Of a stretch of DNA of 64,000 nt, positions 8,077 through 17,510 are shown in pieces (the first letter of the stretch is position 1; every line of letters starts with the position of its first letter). The translations under genes and the position numbers were made by a program. Under the pieces are notes generated by a model. It made no database searches, had not been told where the DNA came from, and was given only the letters and a program-made list of their open reading frames with translations. The DNA is taken from the NCBI GenBank assembly GCA_964513925.1, contig CAZENR010000004.1, positions 38,268 through 102,267 of the forward strand, read 5' to 3'. The stretch is from DAORHV01 sp964513925 (GTDB taxonomy: Bacteria > Patescibacteriota > Gracilibacteria > Peribacterales > Peribacteraceae).

Positions 8077-9174
8077 ATGTCGTCTCTTGCCAGCAGAATT
8101 GCATCGGCCAACGCGCTACTCGCACCGTATGCCGTGCCGCACTCAGGCGGCCTCGGACGCGAGCATACGGAAGCAGACGATCTCACCCGCTTTCCGTTTC
8201 AGCGCGACAGAGATCGCATTCTGCACACACAGGCGTTCCGACGCCTCATGCATAAGACTCAAGTGTTTGTCACCGGAACCGGGGACCACTATCGCACCCG
8301 CATTACGCACACGTTGGAAGTGGCGCAAGTCAGTCGCGATGTTGCTCGAACACTCCGTCTCAACGAAGACTTGGCCGAGTGCATCGCGCTGGCGCACGAC
8401 TTGGGACACACCCCGTTCGGGCATGCCGGCGAAGAGGCGCTGAACGAATGCGTAGAGCCCTACGGCAAGCGCTTCGAGCACAATATTCAATCGCTCAGAA
8501 CAGTCACCGTTTTAGAAGATCGCAGCAAGCGATACCACGGTCTCAATCTCAACCGAGAAGTGCTGGAGGGGCTCATGAAGCACCGCACTCCGCACGATAT
8601 GCCGGAAGACATGCATATAGAGCGATCGCCGTCGCTGGAGGCGCAGGCGGTGAACCTTGCCGACGAAATCGCCTACACCGCCCACGATATCGACGATGGC
8701 TTGCGCGCAGGAGTGTTTGCCATTGCCGATTTGCAGCGCCTGGCACTGGGTGCTCGCGCGGCGCAGGAGGCGCATCGTTCCGGCACCGAAGTGCGCGGGG
8801 CAATTGTGCATTTGCTGGTGACAGACTTGTACGCGACGACCGTCGAAACGCTGCGTCAGCATGACATTGTATCGCTGCAGCATGTCTATGCCGCCAAGGA
8901 ACCGCTGGTGTTATTCTCGCGCTCCATGCGTGACGAGCTGGCAGAACTGCGACGCTTTCTTTGGGATCGCCTCTACATGCACCCCGATGTCCTGCGCCAA
9001 GCCAACCGCGGCAAGGACATTATTCGCATGTTGTTTTCGCAGTACATGCAGCAGCCCCCTGCCAAGGTGTTGGCATTGCAGCGCAAGCAGGACGGAGCCC
9101 TGGACGAAGCCGTAAAAGACTACATTGCCGGCATGACAGACGTCTTTGCCGCCGAGCAATGCAGGCAGTCGTAG
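8077..9174 (+). CDS. Deoxyguanosinetriphosphate triphosphohydrolase-like HD protein
   Basis: A 365-aa HD-domain phosphohydrolase of the Dgt/SAMHD1 type, which splits dNTPs to nucleoside and triphosphate. The metal-binding H...HD...D set is visible in RTRITHTLEVAQ and ALAHDLGHTPFGHAGE, preceded by FPFQRDRDRILHTQAFRRLMHKTQV, which is typical of the family. The length fits the shorter, type-2 dGTPase-like group. ATG 8077 (MSSLASRI) is preferred; an in-frame ATG at 8065 overlaps the -10 box. The 3' end is 4 nt from the convergent M23 gene. Confidence 0.9.
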   Translation: MSSLASRIASANALLAPYAVPHSGGLGREHTEADDLTRFPFQRDRDRILHTQAFRRLMHKTQVFVTGTGDHYRTRITHTLEVAQVSRDVARTLRLNEDLAECIALAHDLGHTPFGHAGEEALNECVEPYGKRFEHNIQSLRTVTVLEDRSKRYHGLNLNREVLEGLMKHRTPHDMPEDMHIERSPSLEAQAVNLADEIAYTAHDIDDGLRAGVFAIADLQRLALGARAAQEAHRSGTEVRGAIVHLLVTDLYATTVETLRQHDIVSLQHVYAAKEPLVLFSRSMRDELAELRRFLWDRLYMHPDVLRQANRGKDIIRMLFSQYMQQPPAKVLALQRKQDGALDEAVKDYIAGMTDVFAAEQCRQS

Positions 9175-9178
9175 CGAC

Positions 9179-10018
9179 TTAGTTCACGAACGTGGCTACG
9201 TACTTCAGCGGGTCTACCAGTTTGCCATCTTGTCGTACGGCAAAGTGCAGGTGCGGTCCGGTCGTCAGCAGTCCGGCGCCTTCGGAGCCTGGGCGCCCGC
9301 CGGAAAGTGCGATGGGCGAACCCATGCGTACGCGATCGCCTTCTTGCACCAATGCGCCGCTGATGTGTCCGTAAATAGTCTGTACGCCGTCGGCATGGTC
9401 GATGGCCAAGTAGCTGTATCCCAAACCGTTTAGCGATACCTTTGTCACGGTTCCATCCGCCGGAGCCTGAATCACCGTCCCCTGCTCTGTGGGAATGTCG
9501 ATTGCATGGTGCGGAATGCCGAAGCGCGCTTCGTATCCATCATCCTCAAAATGCGCCGATATGCCGTACTTCGGCTCTACTGGCCACTGCAATGCAAGCG
9601 GCTGGCTGGGCGTTTGCTTGGTGAACTCCGTGCCTTGCGCGTCCCACAATTCACCAAGGGACATGGTGAGTAATTTTTCCGATGCCTTGCGCTGCGCAAT
9701 AATGCCAAGCAGCACTTTGCGGTGCTCGCTGACGTCGCTTGCCACCCGCTGGTCGCGAGTGCGTGCAGCCTCTTCTTCCAACACCTGCAATTGGTAGCGC
9801 AAAATCTCCTCGCGCTGTGCCAGAACCGCCTGCCGAATGCGTTCCCTGTCTACTGTTTGCTGGGCTTGCGCAAGCGCAATACCTGACGTGGTTCCGCCAA
9901 CGCCTTCAGGCGTCTGTTGCGTGCCAAGCGGACTAAACGGACCGGTCACCCAAAAGAAGATCAGCAGGATCGCCGTCAGGGTTTGCCATGGCCGGGGAAT
10001 ATGGATCTGAATTTCCAT
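9179..10018 (-). CDS. Membrane-anchored coiled-coil M23 peptidase
   Basis: A 279-aa protein: N-terminal hydrophobic anchor (about residues 12-32), an Arg/Glu/Gln-rich coiled coil (about 55-125), then a C-terminal M23 domain with zinc ligands in HHAID and HLHF. The architecture recalls EnvC/NlpD-like factors or DipM hydrolases acting on septal peptidoglycan; which one cannot be told. The catalytic residues appear intact. The -10 box TATACT lies 11 nt before the ATG on the minus strand. It shares only the M23 domain with the LysM protein at 265-1281. Confidence 0.85.
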   Translation of the reverse strand: MEIQIHIPRPWQTLTAILLIFFWVTGPFSPLGTQQTPEGVGGTTSGIALAQAQQTVDRERIRQAVLAQREEILRYQLQVLEEEAARTRDQRVASDVSEHRKVLLGIIAQRKASEKLLTMSLGELWDAQGTEFTKQTPSQPLALQWPVEPKYGISAHFEDDGYEARFGIPHHAIDIPTEQGTVIQAPADGTVTKVSLNGLGYSYLAIDHADGVQTIYGHISGALVQEGDRVRMGSPIALSGGRPGSEGAGLLTTGPHLHFAVRQDGKLVDPLKYVATFVN

Positions 10019-10190
10019 GAAATCCGTTCAGTATACATCAAAACGCAGAACTGCGCCGCACCTCGATATTGACGTATTTCTAAACAGTTTCGCAATATCC
10101 AAACAGGGTGCTGACACTGCAAATTACATATTTCACAATAATTTTAAATATATGCAAATATAAACCCCACAAGAGGGGGCGAATTTCTGG

Positions 10191-10205
10191 TATACTAGTA
10201 GGATT
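10191..10205 (+). promoter_or_regulatory. Extended -10 promoter of the fibre-protein operon
   Basis: TGGTATACT (box 10191-10196) is an extended -10 element 9 nt before the TTG start at 10206. The sequence upstream (10080-10180) is AT-rich. Confidence 0.5.
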
Positions 10206-12461
10206 TTGACATACACACACGCACACCACTGGCAGCGCAACAGCGTCGTGCTCGCCGCGGCATGTGTCGTGATGTGGTACATGCTCTGCATTCCCGCCGT
10301 GCATGCGCAATCGAGCTGGAATCCAACGCTGCTGGTGAACACCGAGGCGTTCCAGGTGATCGACGATGCCGACACCACCGCCAACATTTCGGTGCGCTTC
10401 GGCTCCACGGTCAACGAGAGCATTGTCTGGAACCGCACCATCGGCATGTTCCAGTTCTCCGATGACATCAGCGTGCTTGGCGTGATGTCCGGTACGTCTT
10501 TGCGCGTAGACCGCAATGCCGACATCAATGGCTATCTGGCTGTGACAGGCGCCATTCTCACCGAATCCAACCTGACGTTAAACAGCGACGACGGCGCCAC
10601 CGACGTGGTGCTGACGTTCATGAACAGCGGCACCGACGAAACCATTTCCTGGCTCGATACCGCCGACAAGTTCCAGTTCTCGGATGACGTAAGCGTTGTG
10701 GGTAACCTGTCCGGTTCCTCGCTGCGCATCGACGGCCTTGCCGAAGTGCATGGCGCGTTGGCTGCATCCGGCGCAGTGCGTACCGACAGCAACCTCACGC
10801 TCAATGACGATGCAGACGCAAACGATGTCGTGCTCACGTTTGGCAGCAATGGTGTGAATGAAACTCTAACGTGGCTCAATACCGACGATAAATTCAGGCT
10901 GTCGGATGACCTGGACGTTATTGGTACGCTTTCCGGTGTATCTATCCACGCCGGAGGCGGGAACGTGCAGATTGCCGCAAACGGTGGCAGCATATTCAAC
11001 ATCAACCGCTATCCGGATGCCGATTTCCAAGTTGATGCGCCAGCCACGCCCAAGCTGTTCTTCGTAGACTCCAGCACGCAACGCGTCGGCGTCTTAAGTT
11101 CCACTGCAGATCCGGAATACAAGTTTGACGTGTGGTGGAGCGGTGCCAGCGATTGGGTTGGTAAATTCGGAGGCACAGACGCCTCGAGCGACGCGCAGAC
11201 AAGGATTGGCCTCGGGAAAATTGGAGCATTTACCAACGGGGCTGCCTCACAGCTGCTCTTAAACCCCGATGGTGGCAACGTAGGCATCGGGAATACGGCG
11301 CCCAAAGCAACACTCGCAGTACAGGGCATCATGTCCGGCTACACGCTCTATGCCAACAGGTCGTTCTCTGGAGCCGGACTTACAGATTGTGACACGGGTG
11401 GGAGCAGCAAGCTGTTGTGGGATGCCACAACCGGCCGCTTCTCCTGTGGCACCGACCAAACCGGCGGCGGCAGCGGTGGCAACTGGTCTAACACCGGTTC
11501 GCTGAATGCCTTCTTCGACACCAAGTACGTCAACGTTGACGGCGACACCATGACCGGCGCGCTGATTATCGACCTGAAGGACACCACCTCCGGTACCGGA
11601 CTCATTCTGCGCGAGAAGGCGTACTTTAGCAGCGGTGCGGTGCTTTCCGGCACGCTCATGATTCAAAACCTGCAGAACACGGCAACGCCGTCGCAGGCGC
11701 CTGCTGGCATGCTTAAGACGTACTCGCAGACCATTGCTGCAAAGCCGTTCTTGCAAAACCGCGGCCAGTTCGGCTCGGGGTATGCCCTGCAACCAGCGCT
11801 CTTCAGCAAGATGGTCATGGCCCTCAACACCGGCGGCGGCACCACCGTCAACGGCATTGGTACTACGGTGACCAATGACACCACTGTCTCGCACCCGGCT
11901 GCAGACCAGACGTTTGGCTACATGACCAACTTCGCCACCGCCGCAACCAGCAACGATACCGCCGGTACCAGCTCGGTGAACACCACGTTCTTCCGTGGCT
12001 CTGCCGGAGTGGCGAACGGATTCTTCTTCTCTGCACGCGCAGGCGTTGTGGACACGACATCCATTCGCGTGTTCACAGGTCTTGCCAACCAGACTATTGC
12101 CACCATGGTGACTGCGGATAACCCCGCCGGTCACTACGTCGGCTTCCAGTTCTCCACCAACCGTGGCGACACCACCTGGCAGTTTGTTACCAAAGACAAC
12201 ACTACGCAGAACGTGGTGAATACCAACGTCGCATTTACCGCAAACAACGTGTACGAGCTTTCCTTTAACTGTACATCCACGTGTACCACCATCAACTGGC
12301 AGATCGATAACCTTACCCTGGGGACGCGCGCCAGCGGTTCCACCAGTTCCAATTTGCCTGGCGGCTCCACCGCCCTGCGGCTTATCCATGGCGTTTCCAC
12401 GCTTACCACCGTTGCAAAAAACTATCGCATGCAACACGTCTATACCGAAGCTGACCGTTAA
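10206..12461 (+). CDS. Secreted fibre-like repeat protein (751 aa)
   Basis: Exported protein with a signal peptide (hydrophobic stretch ending VHAQ, about residue 35) and then SSWNPTLLVNTEAFQ, a start shared with the 582-aa protein at 21235. The middle is built of about 74-residue modules with the pattern TFGS..NET.TWL.T.DKF.FSDD..V.G.LSG.SLR. A GNVGIGNTAP segment, common in phage-tail-like fibres, follows, then a 240-residue C-terminal beta-rich domain. No enzyme motif. Probably a cell-surface fibre or adhesin; function not known. TTG is used as start because in-frame ATGs lie inside the signal peptide. The stop is 9 nt from the next gene, indicating an operon. Confidence 0.7.
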   Translation: MTYTHAHHWQRNSVVLAAACVVMWYMLCIPAVHAQSSWNPTLLVNTEAFQVIDDADTTANISVRFGSTVNESIVWNRTIGMFQFSDDISVLGVMSGTSLRVDRNADINGYLAVTGAILTESNLTLNSDDGATDVVLTFMNSGTDETISWLDTADKFQFSDDVSVVGNLSGSSLRIDGLAEVHGALAASGAVRTDSNLTLNDDADANDVVLTFGSNGVNETLTWLNTDDKFRLSDDLDVIGTLSGVSIHAGGGNVQIAANGGSIFNINRYPDADFQVDAPATPKLFFVDSSTQRVGVLSSTADPEYKFDVWWSGASDWVGKFGGTDASSDAQTRIGLGKIGAFTNGAASQLLLNPDGGNVGIGNTAPKATLAVQGIMSGYTLYANRSFSGAGLTDCDTGGSSKLLWDATTGRFSCGTDQTGGGSGGNWSNTGSLNAFFDTKYVNVDGDTMTGALIIDLKDTTSGTGLILREKAYFSSGAVLSGTLMIQNLQNTATPSQAPAGMLKTYSQTIAAKPFLQNRGQFGSGYALQPALFSKMVMALNTGGGTTVNGIGTTVTNDTTVSHPAADQTFGYMTNFATAATSNDTAGTSSVNTTFFRGSAGVANGFFFSARAGVVDTTSIRVFTGLANQTIATMVTADNPAGHYVGFQFSTNRGDTTWQFVTKDNTTQNVVNTNVAFTANNVYELSFNCTSTCTTINWQIDNLTLGTRASGSTSSNLPGGSTALRLIHGVSTLTTVAKNYRMQHVYTEADR
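10650..10740 (+). repeat. Module nearly identical, in inverted orientation, to 22.1-22.4 kb
   Basis: About 90 nt of this fibre module match the reverse complement of both 222-bp units in the gene at 21235-22983 with only a few mismatches, including exact runs of more than 40 nt. Confidence 0.75.
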
Positions 12462-12470
12462 AACACACAC

Positions 12471-15400
12471 ATGAAACTCACTCGTATCATCAGCATCGCG
12501 CTCGCACTGATCATCGCCTTCCCGGCGATGGATGTGCCCGTGTACGCATCTACCTACGACAGCGCCACGCAAACTGCCTTCGATGCCGTCGACGATGCAG
12601 GCATGGGCGAAACCAGTTATGCGATTCGCTTCGGCAGCACTCTTCAGAAGGAGTTGAGCTACAGTAGCACATTAGGAGTATTCATTTTTGCAGCAGGATT
12701 AAAGGTAATCGGCAACCTATCCGGCTCGTCGCTCGTTGTAGATAGGGCTGCGAATATCGGCGGTTCACTCACTGCCACCGGAAACATCCTTACAAAGAAC
12801 ACCCTCTCCGGTCGCACTCTTATCGTGTCCGGCGTTGCGTCATTCTCCGGTGCCGCTGTGTTTAAAAACGGCGTCACCTTAAAGAACGGTGGCGTGCTTT
12901 CGGGCAAAACACTGCGTGTTTCAGAGAATGCCGACGTGCATGGGGCTTTAGCTGTTACGGGGGCCATTCGCACCGATAGCAACTTTACTCTTAACGACGA
13001 TGCCGACACCAACAACGCAGTTCTTACCTTCGGCAGCGACACCACCAACGAAGCGCTCACCTGGTTCAACACCGCAGACCGCTTCCAGTTCAGCGACGAT
13101 GTCAGCGTGGTAGGCCTGCTTTCGGGTTCCTCGCTGCGCGTAGACGGCCTTGCAGCGGTACACGGAGCCTTCTCGGCATCTGGCACCATTCGTACCGATA
13201 ACGACCTTTATCTTAACGACGACATCGATTCCAATAACGTAAATCTTACCTTCGGCAGTGACACCACCAACGAATCACTCACCTGGTTCAACACCGCAGA
13301 CCGCTTCCAGTTCAGCGACGATGTGAGCATTGTCGGTGCCATTTCCGGGTCCTCGCTGCGCGTGGACGGTCTTGCCGCCGTACACGGAGCATTCTCGGCA
13401 TCTGGCACCATCCGTACCGATAACGACCTGACCCTCAACGACGATCAAACCGCAGCGGATGTCACATTTACCTTCGGCAGCGACGGTACCAACGAAACAC
13501 TCACCTGGTTCAACACCGCAGACCGCTTTAAGTTCAGCGATGATCTGGATGTCATTGGCACGATTTCCGGAACCACGCTGCGCAGCTGGGGCGGTGCGGC
13601 CAACACGTTCTCGGGAGCAGTGGTCACTGAAACGTCGTTCTCCGGTGCCAGCTTCTTCGGTTCTGGCTTGGGCAGCTGCAGCAATGGCACGACCGACAAG
13701 TTGCTGTATAACCCCACAACCGGCAGGTTCAGCTGTGGTACCGACCAAACCGGCGGTGGCAGCTCCGGCGGTGGCATGACGTATGCCCAGGCAGAAGGCA
13801 TGTTCGTAAACCAGGGTGGCGACACGATGACTGGAACCCTAACAATCAACGCCACCAGCGCCGATATCGTCAAAAGCACGACGGGAACCTCTGGTGCGAC
13901 AGATTTCTCGGTAGCAGGCTCCACGCTGCTGAATGTCCAATCACAAGACGATACGCTCACCATTGCCGAAGGCACGGTTCCAAGCAGTGGTCAGGGAACC
14001 ATGTCTACATCGACCACGGTCACCTCTGCAGCTGCGGGCGCGGGGTCGCACACCATCATCCGCGACGACGGCAAGTATGTCATTATTTTGGGTAACGCCT
14101 CTACAACCGTGAACATTTGGGATGGTATCGCTGGCGGCACCATCACGGCTGGTACCGCAACCAACGCCGCAGTCGGCGCCGGCGGCATGTCGCTACGGCG
14201 CAGCGATGGCCGCTATTTGGTTATTCACGGAGGCGGCGCTACTACTTCCACATTGTACGACCCGTGGAATATTACAACCGCCGCAGGTCCCACACTGACA
14301 AGCTGCACGGCTACCACAGGTACCAATGCCTTCCTGGCGCTATCCGGTTCGTACATTATTATGTGCGGAGGCTCGGGAAACTGGGGTATTTATAATGGCA
14401 CAAGCAACGTGTATACGGCTCAAACGGCTCTTGGCGCGAACTTCGGCGCCGGCGCACACGCCATCCAGCGTGACGATGGCACCTTCCTTGTCTTTGCCGG
14501 AGGCAACACGACCACTCACTGGCTGTATAACCCCCACTCGAACCTTTGGAAGATCAACCCAATTACCAGCAACGTGCCCACCATTACTACGGGCGCCTTC
14601 TCTATCCGTCGTCCGGATGGTACGTTCCTCATTCTGCCGGGCGCAGTGAATACATCGTACATTTACGACCCGCGCCCAACATCTTCCGCTGAAGGTGCTG
14701 GAACATTTACGGCGCAGACCGTGTCCGCGGGCTTTGGCCCCACTGTGGCATTGGCCGATGGCGCACAAGCCATTTGGCGCCAAGACGGCAAGTACCTGTT
14801 GTTGATTGGCGGCGCTACGACCACCAACATTATCGATGTCACTCGCACCGATGCCAACCAGTTCACCACTGGGCCCGCTCTTAGCAGCACGATTGGCGCA
14901 GGCGCGCACGCCTTCATTCGTACAGATGGCAAGGTGCAAATTATCCATGGCGGTGCCAGTACCACCACCAGCACGTACGACATGGGCTACGTTATCGGCG
15001 GCCCCTCCACTTCCACTGGCGCCATATACGAAACGGAGTGTATTACCGCCCCCATGCTTGGTACCGGTTCACGCATGGAGTGGAGCGTCAATGCGGAAGC
15101 CGCCAGTCTGACATTCCAGGTGCGCACCGGCAACGGCGGATGCTCCGGCAGCTACCGGAACATTGCCTACAACGGTGACTTGGTGTACCCCACCCCCGGT
15201 CATAACCGCGTGCAGATGCGCGTCATTTTTAAGCGGCCGCTACCTAAATTTGCCGACCAGGAGTGGGGCTTGCGCCGCGGCTTAAGCCAGGTGCGCTACC
15301 GCCGAACCAACAAAGATCCAACTTTGTTCGATGTTATGATTCGTAATACGGTTCTGCTCCATCGTACGCAGTTTGAGTTCGGCGGATCCACCGATGCTTC

Positions 15401-17465
15401 TGGGCCAATAGCTGTCAATATCCAGAATGATCGTGGAAAGAGCCTGCAGATCGCACTGGCGACCATGGCGACCTATGGTACGACGTACAACGCTACCAAC
15501 GTGGGGTTCTACAACGGCGCTATTGGGCAACATCCTAACCTAACGACCGCCGCGAGCATTGGCACTATCGTTATGCGTCGGCCGGATCGCAAGTACATCA
15601 TCTTGCCCGGCGCTGCCGCAGGCGGAGCCGGCGCGGCGATGATCTACGATGCCAACACGTTTACCATCAACACGCAGACTGCCGCTCCGTCCACACGCAC
15701 GTCCACCGGCGCTCTGGCTTTCAAGCGCCCCGATGGCAAGTTCTTCATTGTGCATGGCGGAGGCACCCGCACCACTACTATTTACGATCCGGTGGCCGAT
15801 ACCTACACCGCAGGACCGCTCATGACCCAAATTGTGGCCGAAGGTGCGCAGCCTATTCCGCTACCAAACGGTAACGTGCTCATTATGCACGGCGGATTCC
15901 GGCGCACCACTACTATTTACAACCCGTTTGCCAACACCACCATGTCCGGCGCACTGACCGCACAGGTGATTGGCCGTGGCTCGCTAGTCATTCCTCGTCC
16001 CAACGGACAGTATCTGGTCGTACCGGGGTCCAGCAGCCACGCATGCGCTTTGCAAACAGCGACAATGCTCTACAATCCGTATGTAGGCACCTTCGTAAAC
16101 AACGCAGGTGTGTCGAGCACGGGTACAGGTCCGGGTGCCGTTGCCTTTGAGCGTAGCGATGGCACATGGATGATTATCAGAGGCGGAGCCACTGCAAACA
16201 GCTGTGTTAGCGTCTTGCCGACAAACATTTATAGTCCGGTCAACAATCGTATGATCGTGGGGCCGTCACTCATTACTACAGGCACCCGCTTTGGTGGACA
16301 GGTGCTGCCACGCCCAGACGGCTCCTGGCTTATTACGGCCGGAGGAGGTGCAACCAACACCAACATCTACTACGAACGTGCAGGTGCGTTTACCACCGAT
16401 TTGGGTACGAACTATGGCGTAGGTATATTTATCGCAGGACCGGCATCTCCTAGCGCCACTGGCACTGGTGCCGTCGCATTCCAGCGTGATGATGGAGCAT
16501 TTGCGATTATTGCTGGAGCCAACGCAGCAGGCTCTGCCGGCACTACCACCGTTATGCGTTACGATGCCGGCTGGGTGACAAGTGGCTTCTACCGTAGCGA
16601 GCACATCAACATCCCGAACTTGGACAGCACCGCAACGCTCAGTTGGAAGGCGTCCCCAAGCTATGCTGGCATTTCGGCCGAAGTCCGCACAGGTACGTCG
16701 TCGTTGTCATTGCAAAAAAATTCTTCTCATGAAGTGCCGCGCTCCGGGGGCCCTATTAACCCCACCGCCGGAGATACCTGGTTGCAGGTTACTTTTAACT
16801 TGGCGCGCACTATCCCATCGTATCCTGGCATCTACCAAGATGTTTGGTGGGGTGGTGGCAGTAGCATCCTGTATTCCCAGCGCGCCATTCCTACTCCGAC
16901 AATTTCCGAATTCTGGGTAGGGAGGGATACGAACTTAGTGGATTTGAAGGCCGATGGCACGTCGCTCTTCCGCGTCAGTAGCAACGGCGACATTTATACC
17001 GGCAACAAGGGCTCGGTTAATACCGGCGGCGCCGACTTGGCCGAGCGTTACACATCCGCAGACGGGCTAGAGCCCGGCGAAGTAGTCTCGTTCGACTTCA
17101 CCGACAGCCATAGCGTCCGGCGCTCTACATCCGCATATCAGCCCGAAGTCATGGGCGTGGTTTCTACATCTCCAGGCTTCGTTGCAGGTGCGTTTACGAA
17201 AGGCTCATACCCCATTGCCTTGGTCGGACGTGTGCCTGTGAAAATAAGCTTGGAAGGCGGCGCCATTCATCCTGGCGATCGGTTGGTTGCCGCAAGCATG
17301 CCTGGCTACGCCATGAAGGCATCCAGGGCCGGAAGATCGGTCGGCGTTGCCCTGGAGGCACTGAACATGGACAAAACGGAGCCTTGCAAACAGGATCCGA
17401 AAAAGCAGTGCGGTACGGTGTTGATGTTTGTAAACTTAAGCGATTACCCCGGACCTCCGAAGTAA
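12471..17465 (+). CDS. Giant secreted repeat/propeller surface protein (1664 aa)
   Basis: The largest protein of the window. Signal peptide (about 1-26), then 74-residue fibre modules (units beginning at 13029, 13251 and 13473), then a long region (about residues 510-1370) of about 50-residue kelch-like repeats of the form G.GA...R.DG.Y.I..GG..T.T..YDP, which should fold into beta-propellers. The C-terminal 170 residues (DLAERYTSADGLEPGEVV to NLSDYPG) match a domain common at the ends of tail-fibre-like proteins in CPR genomes, without the self-cleaving S74 chaperone that often follows. Predicted surface fibre; ligand unknown. It starts 9 nt after the 751-aa gene and ends at a strong terminator. 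Confidence 0.72.
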   Translation: MKLTRIISIALALIIAFPAMDVPVYASTYDSATQTAFDAVDDAGMGETSYAIRFGSTLQKELSYSSTLGVFIFAAGLKVIGNLSGSSLVVDRAANIGGSLTATGNILTKNTLSGRTLIVSGVASFSGAAVFKNGVTLKNGGVLSGKTLRVSENADVHGALAVTGAIRTDSNFTLNDDADTNNAVLTFGSDTTNEALTWFNTADRFQFSDDVSVVGLLSGSSLRVDGLAAVHGAFSASGTIRTDNDLYLNDDIDSNNVNLTFGSDTTNESLTWFNTADRFQFSDDVSIVGAISGSSLRVDGLAAVHGAFSASGTIRTDNDLTLNDDQTAADVTFTFGSDGTNETLTWFNTADRFKFSDDLDVIGTISGTTLRSWGGAANTFSGAVVTETSFSGASFFGSGLGSCSNGTTDKLLYNPTTGRFSCGTDQTGGGSSGGGMTYAQAEGMFVNQGGDTMTGTLTINATSADIVKSTTGTSGATDFSVAGSTLLNVQSQDDTLTIAEGTVPSSGQGTMSTSTTVTSAAAGAGSHTIIRDDGKYVIILGNASTTVNIWDGIAGGTITAGTATNAAVGAGGMSLRRSDGRYLVIHGGGATTSTLYDPWNITTAAGPTLTSCTATTGTNAFLALSGSYIIMCGGSGNWGIYNGTSNVYTAQTALGANFGAGAHAIQRDDGTFLVFAGGNTTTHWLYNPHSNLWKINPITSNVPTITTGAFSIRRPDGTFLILPGAVNTSYIYDPRPTSSAEGAGTFTAQTVSAGFGPTVALADGAQAIWRQDGKYLLLIGGATTTNIIDVTRTDANQFTTGPALSSTIGAGAHAFIRTDGKVQIIHGGASTTTSTYDMGYVIGGPSTSTGAIYETECITAPMLGTGSRMEWSVNAEAASLTFQVRTGNGGCSGSYRNIAYNGDLVYPTPGHNRVQMRVIFKRPLPKFADQEWGLRRGLSQVRYRRTNKDPTLFDVMIRNTVLLHRTQFEFGGSTDASGPIAVNIQNDRGKSLQIALATMATYGTTYNATNVGFYNGAIGQHPNLTTAASIGTIVMRRPDRKYIILPGAAAGGAGAAMIYDANTFTINTQTAAPSTRTSTGALAFKRPDGKFFIVHGGGTRTTTIYDPVADTYTAGPLMTQIVAEGAQPIPLPNGNVLIMHGGFRRTTTIYNPFANTTMSGALTAQVIGRGSLVIPRPNGQYLVVPGSSSHACALQTATMLYNPYVGTFVNNAGVSSTGTGPGAVAFERSDGTWMIIRGGATANSCVSVLPTNIYSPVNNRMIVGPSLITTGTRFGGQVLPRPDGSWLITAGGGATNTNIYYERAGAFTTDLGTNYGVGIFIAGPASPSATGTGAVAFQRDDGAFAIIAGANAAGSAGTTTVMRYDAGWVTSGFYRSEHINIPNLDSTATLSWKASPSYAGISAEVRTGTSSLSLQKNSSHEVPRSGGPINPTAGDTWLQVTFNLARTIPSYPGIYQDVWWGGGSSILYSQRAIPTPTISEFWVGRDTNLVDLKADGTSLFRVSSNGDIYTGNKGSVNTGGADLAERYTSADGLEPGEVVSFDFTDSHSVRRSTSAYQPEVMGVVSTSPGFVAGAFTKGSYPIALVGRVPVKISLEGGAIHPGDRLVAASMPGYAMKASRAGRSVGVALEALNMDKTEPCKQDPKKQCGTVLMFVNLSDYPGPPK
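13029..13590 (+). repeat. 222-bp tandem repeats encoding 74-aa fibre modules
   Basis: Unit starts at 13029, 13251 and 13473 are spaced exactly 222 nt; the last unit is partial. They share long identical stretches. The same module occurs in the genes at 10206, 21235 and (a single diverged copy) 23180. Confidence 0.85.
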
Positions 17466-17495
17466 CCCCCGATACCATTTGCATCGGGGGTTCTT
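17465..17495 (+). terminator. Intrinsic terminator of the fibre operon
   Basis: Stem 17465-17473/17483-17491 (ACCCCCGAT with ATCGGGGGT), a 9-nt loop and a short TTCTT tail, directly after the stop codon and between convergent genes. Confidence 0.8.
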
Positions 17496-17510
17496 CGCGA
17501 GTGGAGTGCG

